Positions 9,122 to 17,384 of a stretch of DNA of 64,000 nucleotides are shown here, piece by piece. Under the pieces are notes generated by a model. That model was not told where the DNA came from. It worked only from the letters and a program-made list of their open reading frames with translations, and ran no database searches. This DNA comes from Sphingomonas sp. J315 (lineage in GTDB: Bacteria > Pseudomonadota > Alphaproteobacteria > Sphingomonadales > Sphingomonadaceae): the NCBI RefSeq assembly GCF_024666595.1, contig NZ_CP088296.1, positions 3,772,501 through 3,836,500 on the forward strand, given 5' to 3'. The position numbers were made by a program, and so were the translations under genes. Each line of letters opens with the position of its first letter. Position 1 is the first letter of the stretch.

Positions 9122-9964
9122 TCAGGGAATCGAGATGATGCGCGCATCGCCATAGCCGCGCCGCGCGACATCCGCACGCGCGCGTTCGGCGGCGCTGCTG
9201 TTGGGATAGGGACCGAGCTGAACGCGATACACGCCACCGCCGGGGCGGACGATGCCGCCCAGCTCATCGGCGAGCGCGCGGGCGCGGGCCGCGCTGGAGA
9301 GAGCGGCGACCTGCACGAACAGGCCGCGGGTGGCGGCTTGCGTGGGGCGCGGCGTCGGGCGGGTTGCGGGACGGGTCGGACGCTCGGTGGGCGTCGCCAC
9401 CGGCTCGCGCGGCGTGTCGCCCAAGCGGCGGCGCAGACCGGCGAGCAGGGCTTGCGGCGCATCGGCGCGCATCGGCGCGGCCTGTCCCGCAGCGAGCAGT
9501 GTCGCATCCTGTCCGGTCACGCTGACGCGGCGAACGCGGACCGGCGGGTTGCCGGTGACGCCCAGCTGGCGCGCGGCACCGGCCGACAGGTCGATCAGCC
9601 CGCTGCCCTGCCCACGGATCAGGATCAGGATCGTCTTGCCGCTGTCGAGCGCGGTCACTTCGGCGTGGCTGCCCTGCGGCAGGACCGAACTGAGCGCGAA
9701 CACCCCCTCCCCTGCGCCGGCATAACCAGCATAGCCGACGCGGTCATAGCGTTCCTCGCCGGGGCGCAGGCGCGAGCTGCCCTGAGGGCCTTGACCGGTG
9801 TCGGGGCTGCCCTCCGGGGCGGCATAGCCCGCACCGGGCGCAGCCGGAGCCTCGACCTGCGGCGCGGCGGGTGCCGGCGGCAGCTCCTCCAGATCGTCGC
9901 CCCCGCCGAAGCCGCACGCACCAAGCAGGGCGCAGGCGGCGACGACACTAATGTTCGACTTCAT
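9122..9964 (-). CDS. RlpA-like septal ring lipoprotein with SPOR domain
   Basis: 280 residues from ATG 9964 (MKSNISVVAACALLGACGFGG), a lipoprotein signal with lipobox LGAC. After a Pro/Ala-rich linker comes a double-psi-beta-barrel-like segment (ERYDRVGYAGYAG, FALSSVLPQGSHAEVTALDSGKTILILI, GLIDLSAGAARQLG) typical of RlpA. A second Pro/Thr/Arg-rich linker precedes a C-terminal SPOR domain (GLFVQVAALSSAARARALADEL, VYRVQLGPYPN), which binds denuded septal glycan. RlpA proteins are septal lytic transglycosylases or their regulators. The start overlaps the end of the transglycosylase gene by 17 bp. Confidence 0.85.
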   Translation of the reverse strand: MKSNISVVAACALLGACGFGGGDDLEELPPAPAAPQVEAPAAPGAGYAAPEGSPDTGQGPQGSSRLRPGEERYDRVGYAGYAGAGEGVFALSSVLPQGSHAEVTALDSGKTILILIRGQGSGLIDLSAGAARQLGVTGNPPVRVRRVSVTGQDATLLAAGQAAPMRADAPQALLAGLRRRLGDTPREPVATPTERPTRPATRPTPRPTQAATRGLFVQVAALSSAARARALADELGGIVRPGGGVYRVQLGPYPNSSAAERARADVARRGYGDARIISIP

Positions 9965-11003
9965 CGGCCAGCAGCCCCACCGAAAGCGCATAGAAATTCG
10001 AGCAGTTGTAATCGAGGATCACGCGGTAATTGCCGGTGAGCAGATAGGCGGTCTTGCCCGGCCCGTCCGGCTCGAGCAGCGTCGCCTGAACATGATCGGC
10101 GGGCCAGCGCCCCGATTGAGGAACCACGCCCAGCGCGCGCCATTCGGCCATTGTCCGCCATTGCGAATGCCGCTCGAACACGCGCGTGCAGCGCGTCGGG
10201 ACCGTGCGGTTGACAAGTGCCGCGCGGTTGAGGCCCGACGGCACATTGACCGCGACGCCCCAGGGCTGACCAGGACGCCAGCCTGATGCAACGAAGTAGT
10301 TGGCGATCGACGCCAGCGTATCCGCCTCGTTCGACCAGATGTTCGCGACGCCATCGCCATCGCCATCGCGCGCCAGACGCAGATAGACCGAGGGGAGGAA
10401 TTGCGGATAGCCGAATGCCCCCGCCCAGCTGCCCTTGAGCTGCTCACGCGGGACGCCACGGTCGACCATCTTCATCGTCGCGATGAACTCGCCCGCGAAC
10501 AGCGTGCGTCGGCGGCCTTCATAGGCGAGAGTCGCGAGGCTGCGCGGCAGATCGAAATTGCCGGTGTAGCTGCCATAATTGGTCTCATGCCCGAAGATCG
10601 CGACCATGATCGATTCTGGCACCCCGGTCTCACGCTCGACCCGTTCCAGCTTCGCACGGAGGCGACGATAGGTCTCGCGACCGCGATTGATCCGCGCGGC
10701 ATCGACATGGCGCGCCTTGTACGGCGCGAAATTGGGGATCGGTCCGGTCGAGGTGCCACCCGGCTGGTCGCGATCGAGCTCGACCACGCGCGGATTATAG
10801 GTGAGCGACGGCAGCACCGCGTCGAGCGTCCGCGCACTCACCCCTTCGCGCAGCGCCTGTTCGCGCAGCGGGCCATTGATATAGGCCTGAAACCCCGCCT
10901 CGTCCTGAGCCACCGCAGGCGCGCCGCCGACGCCGAGCGCCAAGACTGCCGTTCCGACCAAGATGAAGCGCCGTACATGGCCTGTGAAATCCCGCATGGA
11001 CAT
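9948..11003 (-). CDS. Lytic murein transglycosylase, MltB family
   Basis: 351 residues with a Sec signal peptide (about residues 1-32, ending APAVAQ). MltB-family landmarks: GFQAYINGPLREQAL, ETGVPESIMVAIFGHETNYGSYTG (E of GHETNYG is the catalytic acid), FAGEFIATMKMVDRG, GSWAGAFGYPQFLPSVYLRLARDGDGDG and IWSNEADTLASIANYF. The C-terminus ends with TGNYRVILDYNCSNFYALSVGLLAD, common in this group. It cleaves the MurNAc-GlcNAc bond in periplasmic peptidoglycan, forming 1,6-anhydro ends. It heads the minus-strand run with rlpA-like and dacA-like genes, a coherent cell-wall group. Confidence 0.93.
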   Translation of the reverse strand: MSMRDFTGHVRRFILVGTAVLALGVGGAPAVAQDEAGFQAYINGPLREQALREGVSARTLDAVLPSLTYNPRVVELDRDQPGGTSTGPIPNFAPYKARHVDAARINRGRETYRRLRAKLERVERETGVPESIMVAIFGHETNYGSYTGNFDLPRSLATLAYEGRRRTLFAGEFIATMKMVDRGVPREQLKGSWAGAFGYPQFLPSVYLRLARDGDGDGVANIWSNEADTLASIANYFVASGWRPGQPWGVAVNVPSGLNRAALVNRTVPTRCTRVFERHSQWRTMAEWRALGVVPQSGRWPADHVQATLLEPDGPGKTAYLLTGNYRVILDYNCSNFYALSVGLLADEVEH

Positions 11004-11101
11004 TCTCTGCCACAGGGCGCGGCGGGCATGAACCCCCTTGGCGCGGGAATTTGTGGCCTCTTGCGGAAAACGCGCCGAACAGCCTAAGGCGCAAGCCGCG
11101 C

Positions 11102-11191
11102 GGAGAGATGGCCGAGTGGTTTAAGGCAGCGGTCTTGAAAACCGCCGTAGGTGCAAGCCTACCGTGGGTTCGAATCCCACTCTCTCCGCCA
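11102..11191 (+). tRNA. tRNA-Ser (anticodon UGA), CCA encoded
   Basis: Acceptor GGAGAGA pairs with TCTCTCC, discriminator G, and genomic CCA follows. The anticodon stem GCGGT/ACCGC encloses loop CTTGAAA with anticodon TGA. A long variable arm (about 15 nt, GTAGGTGCAAGCCTAC) marks a class II tRNA. The T arm GTGGGTTCGAATCCCAC is canonical. A T6 run follows immediately. Confidence 0.96.
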
Positions 11192-11205
11192 TTTTTTCCG
11201 CCAGT

Positions 11206-11403
11206 CTAGTCGTCGCTTATATCGAGATAGGGAACGACGTCGTTCTCGGTCGCAAGCCACAAGCCGGCCTGGACGTCCTCCGATTGCTGGCTCGCAATTG
11301 CGAGTGCCTCGCTGAGCGGGCCATAGAACAGCGTCTCAGCTGCGGCATCCTGCTCACTCAGGTAATAGAGACGCACACTGGCATCGCCGAAGACGGTGCG
11401 CAT
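11206..11403 (-). CDS. Small hypothetical protein
   Basis: A 65-residue protein starting MRTVFGDASVRLYYLSEQ and containing ALAIASQQSEDVQAGLWLATENDVV. It lies 8 bp downstream of the leucine-dehydrogenase-like gene in the same direction and is probably cotranscribed. It is acidic, with no signal peptide, membrane segment or Cys residues. The amphipathic pattern suggests a small alpha/beta fold. No family is recognised; codon use resembles the neighbours. Confidence 0.6.
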   Translation of the reverse strand: MRTVFGDASVRLYYLSEQDAAAETLFYGPLSEALAIASQQSEDVQAGLWLATENDVVPYLDISDD

Positions 11404-11411
11404 GCTGGACC

Positions 11412-12464
11412 CTAGCCCCGCCCGATCAGCCGCATCGCGATACGGTCGGCGACCTCGCTCGCCGGGTCGCCGGTGCGGGCGCTTTCGTCCCACACTTCGT
11501 TGAGGCGATCGGGGATTTTCGCGATGCGCGCTTCCACTTCGGCGCGGTCGCCATGGCCGAGATATTCGAGGCCGACATTGATGATGCCACCCGCGTTGAT
11601 GACGTAATCGGGCGCGTAGAGGATGCCGCGGGCGTGGATGCGTGCGCCGTCGCCTTGCTTTGCCAACTGGTTGTTTGCGCCGCCCGCGACGACCTTGCAC
11701 TGGAGTGCGGCGATGCTGTCCTCGGTCAGGATCGCGCCGAGGGCATTGGGGCTGAACACCTCTGCCTCGACCGTAGCGATCGCGTCCGCCGCGACGACGT
11801 CCGCCCCCAGTTCGGCGGCGAGCGCCCGTGCCTTGTCGGTGTTGACATCGGCCAGCGTCAGCTTGGCGCCATCGGCGGCGAGACGGCGGGCGAGGCCGCC
11901 GCCGACGCTGCCCACGCCCTGCACCGCGACATGCACGCCGACCATCGATTCGGCACTCAGCGCGCGCTTCGCCGCCGCCTTGACGCCGAGATAGATGCCG
12001 AGCGCGGTGAACGGGCCGGGATCGCCGCCCGCATCCCCGCCCGCAACAGGCAGACCGGAGACATGGCGGGTGCGGGTCGCGATGACCTTCATCCGCTCCT
12101 CGGACATGCCGACATCCTCGGCCGTGACGTAGCGACCGCCGAGCGACTCGACCGCTTCACCAAAGGCGATGAGCTGCGCCTCGCTGATCGTCGCACCGGG
12201 TTCGGGGGCAAGCACGACGCCCTTCCCGCCACCCAAGGGCAAGCTGGCCATGGCATTCTTGAAGCTCATGCCCCGCGACAGGCGGAGCGCATCGGTGATC
12301 GCGGCACTGCCATCGGCATAGTGCCAGAAGCGCACGCCGCCCGCCGCCGGGCCCAGATTGGTCGAGTGGACCGCGATCACCGCGCGCAGGCCGCTGGCCG
12401 GGTCGGTGATCAGGTGAACGCCCTCATGGGCGTCGAAATCGGGCAGATCCCACACGGCAGTCAT
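11412..12464 (-). CDS. Glu/Leu/Phe/Val dehydrogenase (leucine dehydrogenase-like)
   Basis: 350 residues. Dimerisation/catalytic domain: ITDPASGLRAVIAVHSTNLGPAAGG, SRGMSFKNAMASLPLGGGKGVV (catalytic Lys of GGGKG) and TAEDVGMS. Rossmann domain: VAVQGVGSVGGGLARRLAADGAKLTLADVN (GxGxxG), then GGANNQLA and YAPDYVINAGGIINVGLEY. It oxidatively deaminates branched-chain or aromatic amino acids to 2-oxo acids with NAD+. Length and the PDYVINAGG motif match leucine/phenylalanine dehydrogenases rather than GDH; exact substrate cannot be read from sequence. It is followed closely by a small hypothetical gene. Confidence 0.9.
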   Translation of the reverse strand: MTAVWDLPDFDAHEGVHLITDPASGLRAVIAVHSTNLGPAAGGVRFWHYADGSAAITDALRLSRGMSFKNAMASLPLGGGKGVVLAPEPGATISEAQLIAFGEAVESLGGRYVTAEDVGMSEERMKVIATRTRHVSGLPVAGGDAGGDPGPFTALGIYLGVKAAAKRALSAESMVGVHVAVQGVGSVGGGLARRLAADGAKLTLADVNTDKARALAAELGADVVAADAIATVEAEVFSPNALGAILTEDSIAALQCKVVAGGANNQLAKQGDGARIHARGILYAPDYVINAGGIINVGLEYLGHGDRAEVEARIAKIPDRLNEVWDESARTGDPASEVADRIAMRLIGRG

Positions 12465-12554
12465 GGCGCTTCCAGTCGGCTAAGAATATTTCGAGCGCGC
12501 GTAATATTCTTCCGCATGGCAGAGCGCCAGCCCAAAATGTCAGCCAGGGGAAAA

Positions 12555-12632
12555 TGGGGCGACCGACGGGACTTGAACCCGCAACCCCCGGCATCACAAG
12601 CCGGTGCGCTAACCAATTGCGCCACGATCGCC
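12555..12632 (-). tRNA. tRNA-His (anticodon GUG), G-1 and CCA encoded
   Basis: Read on the minus strand: an extra 5' G (G-1, base 12632) opposite discriminator C73, acceptor GCGATCG paired with CGGTCGC, anticodon stem CCGGC/GCCGG, loop TTGTGAT with anticodon GTG, T arm GCGGGTTCAAGTCCCGT, and encoded CCA (12555-12557). The encoded G-1:C73 pair is the normal HisRS identity element. Confidence 0.95.
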
Positions 12633-12682
12633 GCGAAGTGGCGCGCTTACCCGCGCGCCCGATCAGCGTCAAGCGCCCGTGG

Positions 12683-13711
12683 TCACGCCATCAGCAGGTG
12701 CGGATGCGCGGACGCGATGGATGGTGCAGCCCCCGCCGCGCGTGCGACGCGAATAGCTGCATCGGCGGTGATCTTTCCCTCTCGCGCCAGTGCGCGCGCC
12801 GATCCGGCCAGTGTCGCAGAGCGCATGAATGCATGGCGCGCCAGGATCGCTATATCGCCGCCCTCGGCGAGGAGACGACGCAGACCCGGATCGACCGCAA
12901 CGGTCTCGAACAGCGTCACCGGACCGGAAAAGCCCGTGCCGTCGCACGCACCGCACCCGGCGGCGCGGTAGATCACCGTGCCCGGGTCGACGCCGAGCAA
13001 GGCCGATTCGGAACCCGCAGCCTGAGCCGGATGACGACAGGTTGCGCACAGCCCCGGCTCCGTCCGCACCGCGATCGCGACACGCAGGGCAAAGGCAAGC
13101 AGATGCCGCTCCATCCGCGCTGCGCGCAGATGTGCGATGGCCGCCATGACGTTGGGAGCATCGATGCCGAGGACGATACGCACGCCGCGCTGGGCATGGT
13201 CAAAGGCGGCGGAGAGCAGCGTGCGATCGTCCCCCGCGCGGATCAGGATCGCGTCGCAGTCCATGTGTGCGGCGGCATCCAGATCGGCGCGGTCCCCGCT
13301 GATCTCGACAATATGCCGCTCGCCCGGAGCATGAACGGAGGCGGCCATGCTCGCGGCCATCGCGGAGGTATCCTCTGCCGCGATCAGGATCACCCCGCCC
13401 GGAGCTGCTGTTTCACGCTCGAACGCGGCGCGCATCGATCCGGGCATGCCGAGCTGGGCGAAGCCGCCCCCGCCCGATCCGTGCCTGGCAAGATCGATCA
13501 CCACCCGGTCACCGCGCCGCGTTGCGTGCGGAAGCGCCTGAGCGGAATCGAGCCAGTCCGGGCTCGCGACCAGACTGTGGACAGGGGCGAGCCCGGACAC
13601 CGTGCGGACGAGGATGCGGACGCCGTCGCCTTCGCGGATCAGATGGATCGCCGGGATTCCGGCATCGATCGCGGCGTGGACGAGTTGATCGAGCGTGTCG
13701 GCGGCGCGCAT
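12683..13711 (-). CDS. Degenerate GspE/PulE-like secretion ATPase relative
   Basis: 342 residues. The C-terminal half aligns by pattern with type II secretion/type IV pilus ATPases: the zinc-binding tetracysteine (LCATC at 222-225 and GCGACDGTGFSGPV at 253-265) and a helix resembling the region after Walker B (MDCDAILIRAGDDRTLLSAAFDHAQRG against the family DPDxIxxGEIRDxETxxxAxxAxxTGH). Walker A is absent (PGGVILIAAEDTSAMAAS replaces the GPTGSGKTT segment), and the Glu of GEIRD is lost. It therefore probably does not hydrolyse ATP. No other Gsp/Pil genes are nearby. It may be a regulatory paralogue or a relic retained intact. Confidence 0.65.
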   Translation of the reverse strand: MRAADTLDQLVHAAIDAGIPAIHLIREGDGVRILVRTVSGLAPVHSLVASPDWLDSAQALPHATRRGDRVVIDLARHGSGGGGFAQLGMPGSMRAAFERETAAPGGVILIAAEDTSAMAASMAASVHAPGERHIVEISGDRADLDAAAHMDCDAILIRAGDDRTLLSAAFDHAQRGVRIVLGIDAPNVMAAIAHLRAARMERHLLAFALRVAIAVRTEPGLCATCRHPAQAAGSESALLGVDPGTVIYRAAGCGACDGTGFSGPVTLFETVAVDPGLRRLLAEGGDIAILARHAFMRSATLAGSARALAREGKITADAAIRVARAAGAAPSIASAHPHLLMA

Positions 13712-13818
13712 GTTGCCGCGCTATGGCTTGTCTGTGACATTATGCCTGCGTTTCGGTGACGATTTTAAGTCACCCACGCACTATGGATGCGGTGTTTTTC
13801 TTCTGGCAGAAGCGCCGC

Positions 13819-14472
13819 ATGATCGCCGTCTCTTCCGCCGCCGGGTTTCCGATCGAGCCCGTGATCGACCGCCTGACCGCGCGCCCGGGCGTGCAAAGGG
13901 TACCGACACCCAAGCTTACCTTGTTCATTCGCAAGGAGTTTATCGATCGCGATTTCTGTACCGAGTTGATGGAGATGATCGATCGCGACCGGCGGCCTTC
14001 ACTCGTCTCCGACTATAATGGCGACGACGTCTTCCGGACCAGCGAGACGTGCGACCTGCCGGCGGACAGCGTTGCGGCGCAGCGGCTCGACGCGTTGATC
14101 TGCAACTTTATCGGCCTCGATCCCGCGCATGGCGAGCCGCTGCAGGGACAGCGCTACGCCGTCGGGCAGGAGTTCAAGGCGCATACCGACTATTTCGAGC
14201 CGACCGGCGTCGACTTCGAGAAATTCTGCGCGGTATCGGGGCAGCGGACCTGGACGGTGATGATCTACCTGAATGCTGTCGATGCGGGCGGCGCGACGCG
14301 GTTCAAGGCGATCGACAAGCTGGTCCAGCCGGAGCCGGGCAAGCTGCTCGCGTGGAGCAACTTGCGGTCCGATGGTACGCCAAATCCCTCGACGCTTCAC
14401 CACGCGATGAAGGTGCGCGCGGGGACAAAATACGTCATCACCAAATGGTTTCGCGAGCGGCCCTGGGGGTGA
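13819..14472 (+). CDS. 2OG-Fe(II) oxygenase, prolyl 4-hydroxylase-like
   Basis: 217 residues from ATG 13819; ATG 13783 or GTG 13756 would add 12 or 21 residues and none has a convincing ribosome site. The double-stranded beta-helix core shows FKAHTDYFEP (HxD iron ligands about H122/D124), RTWTVMIYLN, GGATRF, PEPGKLLAWSN and LHHAMKVRAGTKYVITKWFRE (distal His about H195 and 2-oxoglutarate-binding Lys about K204). All catalytic residues are present. Such bacterial P4H-like enzymes hydroxylate prolines in target proteins; the substrate is unknown. It is divergent from the GspE-like gene and followed by a large inverted repeat. Confidence 0.87.
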   Translation: MIAVSSAAGFPIEPVIDRLTARPGVQRVPTPKLTLFIRKEFIDRDFCTELMEMIDRDRRPSLVSDYNGDDVFRTSETCDLPADSVAAQRLDALICNFIGLDPAHGEPLQGQRYAVGQEFKAHTDYFEPTGVDFEKFCAVSGQRTWTVMIYLNAVDAGGATRFKAIDKLVQPEPGKLLAWSNLRSDGTPNPSTLHHAMKVRAGTKYVITKWFRERPWG

Positions 14473-14479
14473 GGCTATT

Positions 14480-14596
14480 CCAAGCCCCTCCCCTTTAGGA
14501 GAGGGGTTGGGGGTGGGGCCTATCCTCTGGGCGGTCGGTCTCGATGAGATTTCACCGCCCCACCCCCAACCCCTCCCCTGAAGGGGAGGGGCTTGG
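14480..14596. repeat. GC-rich inverted repeat (REP/BIME-like) between convergent genes
   Basis: Left arm 14480-14518 starts CCAAGCCCCTCCCCTTTAGG and is nearly the reverse complement of right arm 14558-14596, which ends GGGGAGGGGCTTGG. Each arm also contains its own hairpin (CCCCTCCCC..GGGGAGGGG). This sequence class is scattered in many alphaproteobacterial genomes. It lies between the convergent P4H-like and TonB-receptor genes and could serve as a bidirectional transcript end. Confidence 0.75.
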
Positions 14597-14605
14597 AAGG
14601 CGCGA

Positions 14606-17278
14606 TCAGAACTTCGCGCTGAGGCTCAGCGAGAATTTCCGGCCGACGTCATAGGTGTTGGTGTCGACGCGGACATCATCCGGGAAGGTCTGATATTCCT
14701 GATAGCGCGTCTTGGTCAGATTGCGGCCCTCGAACTTCAGTTCGAACTCCGCGCCCGCAAGCTCAAAGCCCTGACGCGCGACCAGGTCGATGGTCAGGCC
14801 CGGCTTTTCGACAATGTCGGGCAGGCGCACACCCTCGACCACCGGACCGCGGTTGGTGACGCGCTCGCTGGCATAGTTGAACAGGACCGTCAGCTGCGAC
14901 AGCGAAGCGGTGTCCTCGAACCCGATCTGAAAATTGACCAGATGGTCCGACTGACCGACCAGCGGCGCGCCGTCATCGAACAACAATGATGACTGGACCG
15001 CCGGGGCACCGAGGATCGGGCTGGGCACCAGCTGGTTGCCCGATTCGATCTGCGACTTGGTGTATGTATAGTTGCCGATCAGCACGAGCCGCTTCGTCGC
15101 GAAGAAGTCGCCGCCGAGCGTGTCGAGCGCGATATGCTTCTGCGCCTCGATCTCTCCACCCCACAGCTTGGCGCTGGGTGCGTTCGAGAAGCCGGTCTGG
15201 AGCGAGGTCGACCCGCCCGCGACAAATGCAACCGCCTCGATCGGGTTGTCGATCTTTTTGAAGAAGCCGGCCAGCGTGATCCGCTGGTCACGCGCGAAGA
15301 ACCACTCGTAGCGTGCCTCGGCATTGTAGAGCTGCGAGTCGATCAGCAGCGGGTTGCCCAGGAACTGGCGGCTGCTTTCGAAATCCTGATAGAGCTGCGG
15401 CGCGAGCTCGCGAAACTGCGGGCGGGCGATCGTCTTCGAGCCGTGGACGCGCAGCTGCATGTCCGGGGCGAAATTCCAGGTGACCGTAGCTGCAGGGAGC
15501 CAATAGTCATTGTCGAGGCTGGTCCCGGCCACTGCCCCGGTTGAAAGCACGCGCTGCTTCGCAGTCTCGTACCGGACACCTACCGATGCGCGCAGCCCGT
15601 CGAGCAGCTCCGCCTCGCCCTGTACATAGCCGGCATGGACTTCGAGCGACGCATCATAGGCCGCCGCGCCGGTGCCCGTGGACTCGTTGCGCAGCGTGAT
15701 GCCATAGGTCTGGAGATTATAGTCCGAGAGCAGATAGTCGGGCCGCTGCTGTGCCACCGTCTGGTTCACCGGGCCGTTGTTCGGACCGACGAAGCGGAAG
15801 AAATAGCGATAGGACTGGCGAGTGGTGTCCGAATAGGCATAGCCCGCCGAAAGCGTGATCGGCCGCGCGGCATCGAACTCATAGGCAATATCCGCCGCAC
15901 CGGTCCACAGATCCTCGTTCAGGTCGCTGAACGCGATCGTCGCCGAGCTGGGCGCGCTGAGCGCGTTGGTATAGTCGGCGACAACCGGATCCCACACATA
16001 GCGGAAGGCGCGCTCATATGGAGCCTTGCGCTTGGTATTGGCATAGGCGCCGCGCAGGTCGAGATCGACGGCGCCGAAATCCAGCTCGGCGACGACCTGG
16101 CTGGTGAACAGCTGGCGCTCAAACCAGTTGGTGTTCTGGGTCGCGAAGGACGGCACGCCGAACTGACCGGGGATTCCGAAATTCTCTTCATCGCCCAGGC
16201 CGATGATCGCCTGTTTCAGCGTGTCATGGATATAGACATTCGTGAAGCGGAGCAGATGCTCGCCGCTCTCGACACCAATGCCCAACAGGCCGTTGGCGAT
16301 GATGCGATTGTCGGTGGTCACCTGATTATAGTCGCTGGCAAGGCCGCCGTCGGCACCGATCGCGACCTGCTGCTTCTGCGCGCGGGTCTGCCAGCTGTTC
16401 GACAGACCAGCCGACCCGATCAGTCCAATGCGGAAATTGCCGGTGTCGAACGTCTTGGCAAAGCTGGTGCCGACCGACCAGTTGGCCGGGATGTGGTTGT
16501 TCTCGAACACCACCGTCGTCGGCGCGTTCGACAATTGCATCAACTGGGCGGCGTCGGTGACCGACGTGCCGTTTTCGCCTGCCGCACGGATAAAGGCCGG
16601 GACGCTGCGCTCGCCATCGTCATAGCCGAAGACGTCATGGCTGCCACCGTCATAGGTATAGCCAAGCTCGCTGGTGGTTGCGGTGTCGAACCCGATCGAC
16701 CCCTCGATCTCGAAGAATCCGTCGCGCGGCGCGGCGCGGGTGGTGATGTTGATCGCACCGCCACCGAATTCGCCCGGATAATTCGCCGAGTAGCTTTTCT
16801 GGACCAGCGCCGACCCCACGATATTGGTCGGGAACAGGTCGAGCGGCACGACGCGGCGCAGCGGCTCAGGGCTGGGCAAAGGCAGGCCGTTGAGCAGCGA
16901 GGAGGAGTAGCGATCGCCCAGGCCACGCACAAACACGAAGCCATTACCGACGACGCTGAGGCCCGTCACGCGGGTTAGCGCGCCGGCAATGTCGCCCTCA
17001 CCCGATCGTGCGATATCCGCACTCGACAGCACGGACACGACCTGCGGGGTCGCCCTGATGACATTGGGGATGTTGCGCCCGATCACCACGATCTCATCAC
17101 TGGTGTCGCCGGCACCGGGGGCAGAGATCTCGACCTCTTCCTCGGTCGCCTGCGGAGCCTCGGCCTCCTGCGAAGAGGCCTCTGCGGTCGCATCCTGTGC
17201 CGCCTGAGCCAGCGCGTGCGGCGCGACGAGTTGCGAGGTCAGAAGCAGCAGACTTCCGAATGCGGTGCTCTTTTTCAT
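14606..17278 (-). CDS. TonB-dependent outer-membrane receptor
   Basis: 890 residues from ATG 17278, chosen for its signal peptide (MKKSTAFGSLLLLTSQLVAP...ALAQ). An acidic Glu-rich spacer is followed by a TonB-box-like DEIVVIGRN and a plug domain (RATPQVVSVLSSADIARSGEGDIAGALTRVTG, VRGLGDRYSSSLLNGLPLPSPEP, YPGEFGGGAINI). The rest is a 22-strand-type barrel ending in an aromatic terminus (KFSLSLSAKF). It imports a substrate through the outer membrane using TonB energy. It lies about 106 bp downstream of the beta-helix lipoprotein gene with a strong hairpin between them, suggesting a coexpressed receptor and surface lipoprotein pair. The ligand is unknown. Confidence 0.92.
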   Translation of the reverse strand: MKKSTAFGSLLLLTSQLVAPHALAQAAQDATAEASSQEAEAPQATEEEVEISAPGAGDTSDEIVVIGRNIPNVIRATPQVVSVLSSADIARSGEGDIAGALTRVTGLSVVGNGFVFVRGLGDRYSSSLLNGLPLPSPEPLRRVVPLDLFPTNIVGSALVQKSYSANYPGEFGGGAINITTRAAPRDGFFEIEGSIGFDTATTSELGYTYDGGSHDVFGYDDGERSVPAFIRAAGENGTSVTDAAQLMQLSNAPTTVVFENNHIPANWSVGTSFAKTFDTGNFRIGLIGSAGLSNSWQTRAQKQQVAIGADGGLASDYNQVTTDNRIIANGLLGIGVESGEHLLRFTNVYIHDTLKQAIIGLGDEENFGIPGQFGVPSFATQNTNWFERQLFTSQVVAELDFGAVDLDLRGAYANTKRKAPYERAFRYVWDPVVADYTNALSAPSSATIAFSDLNEDLWTGAADIAYEFDAARPITLSAGYAYSDTTRQSYRYFFRFVGPNNGPVNQTVAQQRPDYLLSDYNLQTYGITLRNESTGTGAAAYDASLEVHAGYVQGEAELLDGLRASVGVRYETAKQRVLSTGAVAGTSLDNDYWLPAATVTWNFAPDMQLRVHGSKTIARPQFRELAPQLYQDFESSRQFLGNPLLIDSQLYNAEARYEWFFARDQRITLAGFFKKIDNPIEAVAFVAGGSTSLQTGFSNAPSAKLWGGEIEAQKHIALDTLGGDFFATKRLVLIGNYTYTKSQIESGNQLVPSPILGAPAVQSSLLFDDGAPLVGQSDHLVNFQIGFEDTASLSQLTVLFNYASERVTNRGPVVEGVRLPDIVEKPGLTIDLVARQGFELAGAEFELKFEGRNLTKTRYQEYQTFPDDVRVDTNTYDVGRKFSLSLSAKF

Positions 17279-17332
17279 CTGTGGACGTCCGTTTTCTGAG
17301 GCTGGCGTTCGCAGAGATCCCGCCAAGGAAAG

Positions 17333-17366
17333 CCGGAACCGGCGGCCCCTTTTCCGCCGGTTCCGG
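17333..17366 (-). terminator. Perfect 13-bp hairpin between lipoprotein and TonB receptor genes
   Basis: CCGGAACCGGCGG (17333-17345) and its exact reverse complement (17354-17366) enclose an 8-base loop. Read on the minus strand the stem is followed by CTTTCCTTGG, only moderately T-rich. It may be a weak intrinsic terminator, or a 3' stabiliser that gives more lipoprotein than receptor mRNA from one operon. Confidence 0.6.
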
Positions 17367-17384
17367 TGATCGGTCACGCGGGGG

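Noticed and set aside
11553..12971. Long plus-strand open frame opposite leucine dehydrogenase, running through tRNA-His
   Set aside because: It runs through a tRNA gene and lies antisense to a clear enzyme gene.
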